Part shown: piece by piece, positions 16,015 to 22,235 of the stretch | Layout of the letters: every line of letters begins with the position of its first letter | How positions within the stretch are numbered: the first letter of the stretch is position 1 | Assembly (NCBI GenBank): GCA_028748945.1 | Contig: JAQTOL010000004.1 | Coordinates: 1 to 22,235 of the forward strand | Reading direction: 5' to 3' | Length of the DNA stretch: 22,235 nt | From: Paludibacter sp. | Lineage (GTDB): Bacteria; Bacteroidota; Bacteroidia; Bacteroidales; Paludibacteraceae | The notes under the pieces: generated by a model | Seen by the model: only the letters and a program-made list of their open reading frames with translations | The model's database searches: none | Told to the model about the DNA's origin: nothing | Translations under genes and position numbers: made by a program

Positions 16015-17814
16015 TTACTTTCTCGTCATACGTTTCCGTTCGTTTTCATCCAGGTAGATTTTACGCAACCTTATGCAAGTCGGCGTAAGTTCAACATATT
16101 CATCTTCTTTAATATACTCCAATGCTTCTTCCAAACTGAAAACAACAGGTGGAATCAGTTTCGCTTTATCGTCGGCACCCGAAGCACGCATATTGGTGAG
16201 TTTCTTCGGTTTCGTAACGTTTACAACAATATCACCTTCCTTAGAACTTTCACCTACCACCTGACCAGCATAAATTTCATCCTGAGGAAAAACAAAGAAT
16301 CTTCCACGGTCTTGCAATTTGTCTAAGGAATAAGCAAAAGCCCTTCCGCCTTCCATCGCAATAATCGAACCATTATTTCGTTTTTCGATATTTCCTTTGA
16401 AAGGTTGATATTCTAAAAAGCGGTGCGACATGATAGCTTCACCTGCTGATGAAGTTAGAACTGCATTACGCAAACCGATAATTCCACGTGAAGGAATTAA
16501 AAATTCCAACTGGATCCGATCGTTCACTACTTCCATTGTTAACATTTCACCTTTACGAATGGCCACCATTTCGATGACTTTTCCGGAACAATCTTCCGGT
16601 AAGTTGATGGTGAGTTGTTCAATTGGCTCGCAACGTTTACCATCTATTTCCTTGAAAATCACCTGTGGTTGCCCTACCTGTAATTCATAGCCTTCACGTC
16701 GCATGGTTTCAATCAAAACTGATAAATGAAGAACCCCGCGTCCGTATACATTCCAAACATCCGAATCAGGATTCTTTTCTACTCTCAAAGCCAGATTTTT
16801 GTCCAACTCTTTCATTAGCCGGTCATGAATATGTCTAGATGTTACAAATTTCCCTTCTTTTCCAAAAAATGGAGAAGTGTTGATTGTGAAAACCATACTC
16901 ATGGTTGGTTCATCAATGGCAATGGGTACCAAAGGTTCCGGATTCTGAAGATCGGCAATAGAATCACCGATTTCAAAGCCATCAATTCCTACCAGTGCAC
17001 AAATATCACCCGATTTTACTTCCTGAGCGCGTGTACGTCCCAGACCTGTAAAAGTGTGTAATTCTTTGATACGCGATTTAATAGCCTTTCCATCACGTTT
17101 CACTAAATTTACATCCATACCTTCACGGAGAATCCCACGATGTACACGTCCCACTGCAATACGACCCACATATGACGAGTAGTCGAGCGAGGTTATCAAC
17201 ATTTGAGGTGTACCTTCTAAATAAAGCGGTTCCGGAATATATTTTATAATTGCATCAAGCAACGGAATAATATTGTCTGTAGGTTCTTTCCAGTCTTCTG
17301 CCATCCAGTTATTCTTGGCAGAACCATAAATTGTATGGAAGTCAAGCTGCTCTTCGGTGGCATTTAAGTTATACATCAAATCGAATACAGCTTCATGAAC
17401 TTCATCGGGGCGACAGTTGGGTTTATCCACTTTATTCACTACGACAATTGGTTTTAGTCCAATTTGCAAGGCCTTTTGAAGTACAAAACGTGTTTGAGGC
17501 ATAGGCCCTTCAAAAGCATCTACCAACAGAAGAACTCCATCAGCCATGTTAAGAACCCTTTCTACCTCGCCTCCAAAATCCGAGTGACCCGGAGTATCGA
17601 TGATATTAATTTTGTATCCAAGGTATTCTATAGATACGTTTTTTGCTAAAATGGTTATTCCCCTTTCGCGTTCGAGGTCATTACTATCCATTATTAACTC
17701 GCCTGCATTTTCGTTATCACGGAATAAGTGTCCGGCTAATAACATCTTGTCCACCAGAGTTGTTTTACCATGGTCAACGTGGGCAATAATTGCAATATTT
17801 CTAATTTTCTGCAT
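16015..17814 (-). CDS. typA: Ribosome-associated GTPase TypA/BipA
   Basis: A translational GTPase of the EF-G/LepA class that binds the ribosome and supports large-subunit assembly and growth under stress. With the ATG at 17814 it has 599 residues, close to the usual 600-610. G1 is HVDHGKTT (12-19), the G2 region RGIT follows, G3 is DTPGH, and G4 is NKVD. Domains II, III and V and the BipA C-terminal domain follow, with PSRGIIGLR and TNMRASG segments typical of the family. The reading frame extends ten residues upstream to a TTG at 17844. I reject that start because it lies within the -7 promoter box and the added residues precede the first conserved strand (KIRNIAIIAH). The gene is monocistronic; no clear terminator hairpin follows it. 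Confidence 0.96.
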   Translation of the reverse strand: MQKIRNIAIIAHVDHGKTTLVDKMLLAGHLFRDNENAGELIMDSNDLERERGITILAKNVSIEYLGYKINIIDTPGHSDFGGEVERVLNMADGVLLLVDAFEGPMPQTRFVLQKALQIGLKPIVVVNKVDKPNCRPDEVHEAVFDLMYNLNATEEQLDFHTIYGSAKNNWMAEDWKEPTDNIIPLLDAIIKYIPEPLYLEGTPQMLITSLDYSSYVGRIAVGRVHRGILREGMDVNLVKRDGKAIKSRIKELHTFTGLGRTRAQEVKSGDICALVGIDGFEIGDSIADLQNPEPLVPIAIDEPTMSMVFTINTSPFFGKEGKFVTSRHIHDRLMKELDKNLALRVEKNPDSDVWNVYGRGVLHLSVLIETMRREGYELQVGQPQVIFKEIDGKRCEPIEQLTINLPEDCSGKVIEMVAIRKGEMLTMEVVNDRIQLEFLIPSRGIIGLRNAVLTSSAGEAIMSHRFLEYQPFKGNIEKRNNGSIIAMEGGRAFAYSLDKLQDRGRFFVFPQDEIYAGQVVGESSKEGDIVVNVTKPKKLTNMRASGADDKAKLIPPVVFSLEEALEYIKEDEYVELTPTCIRLRKIYLDENERKRMTRK

Positions 17815-17841
17815 GTAACACAATCTTTTTTTTTGAGGGTG

Positions 17842-17849
17842 CAAAGTTA
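17842..17849 (-). promoter_or_regulatory. Promoter -7 box for typA
   Basis: TAACTTTG followed by CACC on the minus strand is a perfect -7 match, 27 bases before the ATG at 17814. No good -33 TTTG is seen at 19-21 bases. It is a one-base variant of the boxes before dus and tig. Confidence 0.6.
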
Positions 17850-17972
17850 GTCAAAATAAATCAATATCTATTTAATTTCGTAATTCATCTGAATGATAGA
17901 GTGTAAACGACTATTTCATGCGAAATGTTTACTCATAAAAATGACTTTAAAATAAAAAAAATGAAGCTATCA

Positions 17973-18003
17973 TTTGTTGAATTAAAAAAAAAGAGTACTT
18001 TTG
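17973..18003 (+). promoter_or_regulatory. Promoter of rplS
   Basis: TTTG (17973-17976), a 19-base spacer and TACTTTTG (17996-18003) match the Bacteroidota promoter consensus at every specified position. This is the best promoter in the window and predicts transcription from about 18010, leaving a leader of roughly 75 bases. Confidence 0.8.
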
Positions 18004-18016
18004 CAGTCCAATTTTA

Positions 18017-18060
18017 GCGTAATCTCTGACAGAATATAGAGTGGTCTGTGAATATTGCGC
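18017..18060 (+). promoter_or_regulatory. Predicted structured 5' leader of rplS
   Basis: GCGTAAT (18017-18023) can pair with ATTGCGC (18054-18060) in a 7-bp outer stem with one G-U pair. Inside it ACAGA (18029-18033) pairs with TCTGT (18045-18049), leaving an 11-base loop. CTCT (24-27) could instead pair with AGAG (38-41), a possible alternative fold. It lies entirely in the leader between promoter and start codon, the place of autoregulatory ribosomal-protein leaders. Function is inferred. Confidence 0.5.
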
Positions 18061-18086
18061 ATAATATTTAATAAAAAAAAGCAATA

Positions 18087-18434
18087 ATGGACTTAATTAA
18101 AGTTGCAGAACAAGCATTTCTTGTTGAAAAAACACACCCGGTATTTAAAAGCGGGGATACGATTACGGTTGCTTACCGTATTATTGAAGGTACAAAAGAA
18201 CGTATTCAAGAGTTTCGTGGCGATGTAATTAAAATCGTTGGTCACCAAACTAAAAAGCGTTTTACGGTTCGTAAAATTTCCGGAAATGTTGGTGTAGAAC
18301 GTATATTCCCTCTGGAATCACCATTTATTGAGAGCATTACTGTAAACAAACATGGTAAAGTACGTCGTGCTAAATTGTACTATTTACGTGAACTTACAGG
18401 TAAAAAAGCCAGAATCAAAGAAAGACGCGTATAA
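18087..18434 (+). CDS. rplS: 50S ribosomal protein L19
   Basis: A 115-residue ribosomal protein located at the 30S-50S interface. Recognised by [16 protein letters not shown] (20-35), the [10 protein letters not shown] segment (37-46), [16 protein letters not shown] (80-95 region) and the basic tail ending KARIKERRV. Length is normal for L19. It is transcribed alone: a consensus promoter and a foldable leader precede it, and an intrinsic terminator follows. It is therefore separated from the rpsP-rimM-trmD operon in which rplS lies in E. coli. The start ATG follows an A-rich stretch, typical for highly expressed genes of this phylum. Confidence 0.98.
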   Translation: MDLIKVAEQAFLVEKTHPVFKSGDTITVAYRIIEGTKERIQEFRGDVIKIVGHQTKKRFTVRKISGNVGVERIFPLESPFIESITVNKHGKVRRAKLYYLRELTGKKARIKERRV

Positions 18435-18459
18435 TTACTATCTTCTGAAAGAAATAATA

Positions 18460-18494
18460 AAAGAGAAATTCGTAAACCGGGTTTCTCTTTTTTT
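18460..18494 (+). terminator. Intrinsic terminator after rplS
   Basis: AAAGAGAAATTCG (18460-18472) pairs with CGGGTTTCTCTTT (18478-18490), two G-U pairs included, to give a 13-bp stem with a 5-base loop. A run of seven T (18488-18494) ends the element. It begins 26 bases after the rplS stop. Confidence 0.85.
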
Positions 18495-18519
18495 GTAAAA
18501 AATATTGAAAGACAGCGAA

Positions 18520-18550
18520 TTAGAAATATCACGAAAATTATGTATATTTG
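18520..18550 (+). promoter_or_regulatory. Promoter of the mlaE-mlaF-xth operon
   Basis: TTAG (18520-18523), a 19-base spacer and TATATTTG (18543-18550) fit the -33/-7 pattern with one mismatch in the -33 box. It lies directly after the rplS terminator and 67 bases before the mlaE ATG. Confidence 0.65.
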
Positions 18551-18617
18551 CATTTCATCTGATTTAACTCCAATCATTCATAATTTTCTAAAAATTAACC
18601 ACATATAACTATATATT

Positions 18618-19358
18618 ATGAGTTTATTAAACGATACAGGAAAATATATTTTGTTGATGAAACGGGTCTTTGTAAAACCGGACCGCTGGAAAATGTTTTT
18701 CCGACAGTTCCCAAAGGAACTCGAGAAACTGGGTTTGCAATCATTACCAATTGTTGCGATTATATCCGTTTTCATTGGATTCATTATGACCATGCAAACC
18801 AAACTGAACACATCCAATCCACTTCTTCCTGTTTATACTACAGGATTGGTTACACGTGATACACTTTTGCTGGAGTTTTCGTCCACCATTTTATGTTTGA
18901 TTCTGGCCGGCAAAGTGGGTTCCAATATCGCATCAGAGATTGGTACCATGCGTATTACCGAGCAGATTGATGCCCTCGAAATTATGGGTGTAAACTCAGC
19001 CAACTATCTGATTCTACCTAAAATAATTGCCTTCGTGTTGATGATGCCTTTTCTGGTTATCTTTAGCATGGCTCTAGGTATAGGTGGCGGATACTTTGTC
19101 GGAGTTCTTACAGATATAATGACAACAGGTGATTATCTCGTTGGGATTCAATATGCATTCATACCCTATTATGTTTTCTATTCCATTCTTAAATCGATGC
19201 TTTTTGCCTTTCTTATTTCCTCTGTGGCAGCTTTTTATGGATATTATTCTTATGGAGGGGCACTCGATGTAGGTAAATCGAGTACAAATGCAGTTGTAAA
19301 CGGAAGTATTTTAATTCTGTTTTTTAATATTCTTATCACCAAAATTATGTTGAACTAA
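18618..19358 (+). CDS. mlaE: MlaE-family lipid-transport ABC permease
   Basis: A 246-residue inner-membrane permease of the Mla/MCE phospholipid transport system, which moves lipids between the inner and outer membranes. The family signature EIGTMRITEQIDALEIMG (residues 111-128) is present, and about five hydrophobic segments follow an amphipathic N-terminal helix. The C-terminus ends in a hydrophobic stretch (GSILILFFNILITKIML). The ATPase gene mlaF follows after 30 bases. The MCE-domain partner (MlaD) and periplasmic or outer-membrane components are not in this window. In Bacteroidota the E-F pair is commonly found apart from or upstream of the MCE gene. Confidence 0.93.
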   Translation: MSLLNDTGKYILLMKRVFVKPDRWKMFFRQFPKELEKLGLQSLPIVAIISVFIGFIMTMQTKLNTSNPLLPVYTTGLVTRDTLLLEFSSTILCLILAGKVGSNIASEIGTMRITEQIDALEIMGVNSANYLILPKIIAFVLMMPFLVIFSMALGIGGGYFVGVLTDIMTTGDYLVGIQYAFIPYYVFYSILKSMLFAFLISSVAAFYGYYSYGGALDVGKSSTNAVVNGSILILFFNILITKIMLN

Positions 19359-19388
19359 ACGTTCTTTAGGTTTTATACTGGAAATAAA

Positions 19389-20147
19389 ATGATTGAAGTA
19401 AAAAATATTGATAAATCCTTCGATGGAAATCAGGTCTTGAAAAACGTATCTGCAGTTTTCGAAACCGGACAAACCAATATGATTATTGGTGCAAGTGGTT
19501 CGGGAAAAACCGTATTGATGAAAAGTATTATTGGTCTGCACCGGATTGATGGAGGGAGAATTGAATACGATGGTAGAAATTTACCCGATATGCGTATGAG
19601 TGATATTCGCATTTTGAGGCGGGAAGTAGGAATGTTGTTTCAGGGTTCTGCTCTTTTCGATTCAGTGAGTGTACTCGAAAATGTAATGTATCCGCTTGAA
19701 ATGTTTTCCGACTCTACAAAAGAAGAAATGATTGATCGTGCATACTTTTGCCTGAAACATGTAGATCTGGATGAAAAAGCATTTGGTTTGGCTCCTTCCG
19801 AAATTAGCGGTGGAATGCAAAAACGTGTGGCCATAGCCCGTGCAATCGCTTTACAACCCAAATATCTATTCTGCGACGAACCAAACTCCGGACTTGATCC
19901 TAAAACCTCGTTAATAATAGACCGGCTAATTTTTGAAATCACGCACGAATTTGACATCACGACCATCATTAATTCACACGATATGAACTCTGTAATGGAA
20001 ATCGGAGAAAACATTATTTTCATTGAACAAGGAGAAAAGGCCTGGCAAGGGAACAAAAACGACATTTTTCATGTTGATAATGAAGCGCTGAACAATTTTG
20101 TGTTTGCGTCTGAGTTATACAAACAAGTAAAAAAAGCAAATCAATGA
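19389..20147 (+). CDS. mlaF: MlaF-family ABC transporter ATP-binding protein
   Basis: A 252-residue ATPase that drives the MlaE permease. Walker A is GASGSGKT (34-41), the Q-loop glutamine is Gln85, the ABC signature is SGGMQ (140-144), Walker B is LFCDEP (160-165) with catalytic Glu164, the D-loop is SGLD (167-170), and the switch His is His197 (NSHDM). The GGMQKRVAIARAIA signature with Met after GG is typical of MlaF/Ttg2A-type ATPases. The stop overlaps the ATG of xth in ATGA (20144-20147), indicating translational coupling. It belongs to one transcription unit with mlaE and xth. Confidence 0.95.
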   Translation: MIEVKNIDKSFDGNQVLKNVSAVFETGQTNMIIGASGSGKTVLMKSIIGLHRIDGGRIEYDGRNLPDMRMSDIRILRREVGMLFQGSALFDSVSVLENVMYPLEMFSDSTKEEMIDRAYFCLKHVDLDEKAFGLAPSEISGGMQKRVAIARAIALQPKYLFCDEPNSGLDPKTSLIIDRLIFEITHEFDITTIINSHDMNSVMEIGENIIFIEQGEKAWQGNKNDIFHVDNEALNNFVFASELYKQVKKANQ

Positions 20148-20905
20148 AAATAATTTCCTACAATGTAAACGGTATACGTGCAGCATTGAACAAAAATTTC
20201 ACCGAATGGCTATTATCCGAAAATCCGGATGTCCTTTGTTTACAAGAGACAAAAGCTCAACCAGATCAAATAGACACTATGCTCTTTGCTGAGATGGGTT
20301 ACACTTCATACCTACATTCGGCAGAAAAAAAAGGGTATAGTGGAGTAGCAATCATTACAAAACAAACTCCGGATAAAGTAGTAATTGGAATGCAATTTCC
20401 AATCTACGATGGTGAAGGCCGCGTCATACGGGCTGATTTTGGAGATTTAACAATAGTTTGCGTGTATATTCCGTCTGGTTCATCCGGCGAAATCCGCCAG
20501 GCATTTAAAATGGAATTTTTAAGCGAATTTGCAAAATACATCGTCAATTTAAGAACAACAAGACCCAATCTGGTGGTTTGCGGCGATTATAATATTTGTC
20601 ATAAACCCATAGATATTAATCATCCCGAACGTCAAAATGGTGTTTCGGGCTTTTTACCTGAAGAACGAGCCTGGCTGGATCAGTACGAAGCATCCGGTAT
20701 GGTAGATTCTTTCCGCGTTTTCGATCAGTCTGCCGAGAAATACAGTTGGTGGAGTTACCGGGCGGGAGCTCGTTTCAGTAATGCCGGATGGCGAATCGAT
20801 TATCATTGGGTTAGCGAACCGATCCGAAACCGATTGAAATCGGCAAGTATACTATCGGATGCTATTCATTCCGATCATTGTCCGGTGATGGTAGAGCTTG
20901 AATAA
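20144..20905 (+). CDS. xth: Exodeoxyribonuclease III / AP endonuclease
   Basis: A 253-residue repair nuclease that cuts at abasic sites and has 3'-5' exonuclease and 3'-phosphatase activity. Active-site residues of the endonuclease/exonuclease/phosphatase fold are present: Asn7, Glu35 (LQETK), Tyr108, Asp148 and Asn150 (GDYN), Asp219 (RIDYHW), Asp244 and His245 (SDHCPV). The segment GFLPEERAW (169-177) is typical of ExoA-type enzymes. The length fits the family (250-270). The ATG overlaps the mlaF stop by 4 bases, so its expression is probably coupled to lipid transport genes although the functions seem unrelated. No clear terminator follows; the short AAGGGTTACCCTT palindrome downstream lacks a T-tract. 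Confidence 0.96.
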   Translation: MKIISYNVNGIRAALNKNFTEWLLSENPDVLCLQETKAQPDQIDTMLFAEMGYTSYLHSAEKKGYSGVAIITKQTPDKVVIGMQFPIYDGEGRVIRADFGDLTIVCVYIPSGSSGEIRQAFKMEFLSEFAKYIVNLRTTRPNLVVCGDYNICHKPIDINHPERQNGVSGFLPEERAWLDQYEASGMVDSFRVFDQSAEKYSWWSYRAGARFSNAGWRIDYHWVSEPIRNRLKSASILSDAIHSDHCPVMVELE

Positions 20906-21014
20906 TTTTCTCCTGTTTTCTTTGCAAGGGTTACCCTTCAAAATATCAAAAATGGCATTTTCCTCTAAATATCTTAGTTTTAATGATAAAAAAAGATAAA
21001 ACTTAGAAAATGCG

Positions 21015-21045
21015 GTTTAGATGACCTAAAATGTTTTTAACTTTG
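21015..21045 (+). promoter_or_regulatory. Promoter of the DUF6242-like lipoprotein gene
   Basis: GTTT (21015-21018), a 19-base spacer and TAACTTTG (21038-21045) give a perfect -7 box with a partial -33 box. The leader would be about 18 bases. Confidence 0.55.
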
Positions 21046-21067
21046 TCCGTTTAAAAAAAATAGTTAT

Positions 21068-22235
21068 ATGAAATTTAATTCTATCCGGTTAATATTAATC
21101 TTTTCTTCAGTTGTTTTTCTAAGTTCTTGTTTAGGTACAACAGACGTTACTTCATATTCAACAAACCCGAGTTTTTCATCGTTGACTTTTGCTGCAAATG
21201 ATAGTATTCCATATCTGTCGACTGCTGCATTTACACTGGAATATGATTCTCAGGTTGGTGATTCCGTTATTGTTAACTTAGATTCATTACCCTATAATAC
21301 CCGGATTGACAGCGTATACCCGACCTTTACTTTTAAATCTTCAACCTTTGCATACATTATTTATACTAATACTTCAGATACTGTACATATTACTGGTACC
21401 GATACGATTGACTTTTCAATGCCTATGAAAGTCCGCAATTACGCTGCCGATACAACATTTCACAGAGATTATGTTGTCAAGGTAAATGTACACAAGGTAG
21501 AACCTAAATTATATGTTTGGCAAAAAATTAACAGTGGTATTTATTCGCATTCGGGAGGATTTCAAAAAACAGTTTTATTTAATGACACGCTCTTTCTTTA
21601 TGTAAACAGTGGTGTAAAGAACTATTTATATACTTCGGTTGACGGATATTCATGGAACTCAGAAATTGTAACCGGATTGCCGGCTTATAACCCCCTGAGA
21701 AGTGTGGTCGAATATAGTGGAAGTCTATATCTTACCGATGATGATGGAACAAATCTGTACTATACTTCGGATGGATTTACCTGGAATAAATCGGCTACTG
21801 CCACCTCTGAATATATTTTTAAATCATTGCTCTATGATTTTAATGGAAAGTTGTGGGCCGTGACACAGTCGAAAACAGACCAGCAGTATTATTTCAGATC
21901 ATATGATGGGACCACTTGGAGCAATCCGATGAGTAGTGATGTAATTCCGCAAAATTTCCCGGTACAGGATTTTACTGCTCTTTCATTTTCGACCCGTAAC
22001 GGGAAACCTAAAGTTTTGGTTCTGGGTGGCTATTTACCTGATAATACTTATTCAAAACACTCCTGGAGTTCTGAAAACAATACAAATTGGTTTGATTTCA
22101 GTAACGAAAATCATTCGTTGGATACTCTGGCTGCCGGAGCATCTATAATTGCATACGATAACAAGTTGTTACTCTTTGGGATGAGAAATGATCTTGAAAG
22201 ATCTGTTGCTCCATTAAAAGAGTCAACCGATGAAG
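21068..22235 (+). CDS. DUF6242-like surface lipoprotein, 3' end missing
   Basis: The open frame runs from ATG 21068 to the window end without a stop (389 codons), so the C-terminus is missing. The signal peptide ends in the lipobox LSSC with Cys21 as the probable lipidated residue. Residues about 33-150 form a beta-rich domain with NDSIPYL and NLDSLPYNT segments, a pattern I associate with DUF6242 of Bacteroidales. From about residue 155 onward there are repeated blades with the pattern YTSVDGYSWN, YTSDGFTWN and RSYDGTTWS, each followed by hydrophobic strands. This is the Asp-box-like/sialidase-type propeller motif S-x-D-G-x-x-W. It is therefore a probable surface protein with a propeller; its ligand is unknown. 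It is transcribed from its own promoter, downstream of xth. Confidence 0.75.
   Translation, partial: MKFNSIRLILIFSSVVFLSSCLGTTDVTSYSTNPSFSSLTFAANDSIPYLSTAAFTLEYDSQVGDSVIVNLDSLPYNTRIDSVYPTFTFKSSTFAYIIYTNTSDTVHITGTDTIDFSMPMKVRNYAADTTFHRDYVVKVNVHKVEPKLYVWQKINSGIYSHSGGFQKTVLFNDTLFLYVNSGVKNYLYTSVDGYSWNSEIVTGLPAYNPLRSVVEYSGSLYLTDDDGTNLYYTSDGFTWNKSATATSEYIFKSLLYDFNGKLWAVTQSKTDQQYYFRSYDGTTWSNPMSSDVIPQNFPVQDFTALSFSTRNGKPKVLVLGGYLPDNTYSKHSWSSENNTNWFDFSNENHSLDTLAAGASIIAYDNKLLLFGMRNDLERSVAPLKESTDE

Noticed and set aside
19640..20065. Minus-strand frame of 141 codons inside mlaF
   Set aside because: Lies wholly within a strongly conserved ABC ATPase on the other strand; no family motifs of its own.
20927..20939. 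AAGGGTTACCCTT palindrome after xth as a terminator
   Set aside because: Only a 5-bp stem and no T-tract follows.

Overview
The window is AT-rich chromosomal DNA from a member of the Bacteroidota, most likely order Bacteroidales. A Paludibacter-like genus is my guess only. The evidence is the presence of families largely confined to that phylum (DUF3078, DUF4492, DUF6242-like lipoproteins), a CydB of the divergent Bacteroidota type, and repeated promoter -7 boxes of the form TAnnTTTG, the Bacteroidota consensus, at suitable distances from start codons. Most genes are housekeeping genes. I see no mobile element, CRISPR array, tRNA or rRNA, and no gap without a gene longer than about 275 bases.

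Layout. Positions 1-4000 hold the last codons of rmuC, an outer-membrane DUF3078 protein, an HD-domain hydrolase (convergent with it, 2-nt gap), the 3-methyladenine glycosylase gene tag (divergent from the hydrolase), and a tRNA-dihydrouridine synthase convergent with tag. Positions 4100-7400 are a self-contained leftward operon, DUF4492 - cydA - cydB, encoding cytochrome bd quinol oxidase with a probable small accessory membrane subunit; terminators lie on both sides. Positions 7400-9700 hold recQ. Positions 9850-13500 are the leftward protein quality-control cluster tig - clpP - clpX, with a second promoter before clpP and a strong terminator after clpX. Positions 13590-15920 hold a PKD-domain surface lipoprotein and a small outer-membrane beta-barrel protein, convergent on a shared bidirectional terminator. 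Positions 15990-17850 hold typA/bipA.

From 17970 rightward, rplS has a textbook promoter, a foldable 5' leader and an intrinsic terminator. It is followed by an mlaE - mlaF - xth operon (lipid-transport ABC permease and ATPase translationally coupled to exonuclease III), then the start of a second surface lipoprotein (DUF6242-like) that runs off the window end.

The most interesting points are the variant cytochrome bd operon (DUF4492 small protein; CydB lacking the acidic residues that line the proton path in E. coli; a His in place of an Arg beside the CydA haem ligand Met), the predicted structured leader of rplS, and an extended promoter box shared by dus, tig and typA. In dus and typA that box creates false upstream TTG starts, so the real proteins are shorter than the longest reading frames. 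I did not find a convincing wholly new multi-gene system.
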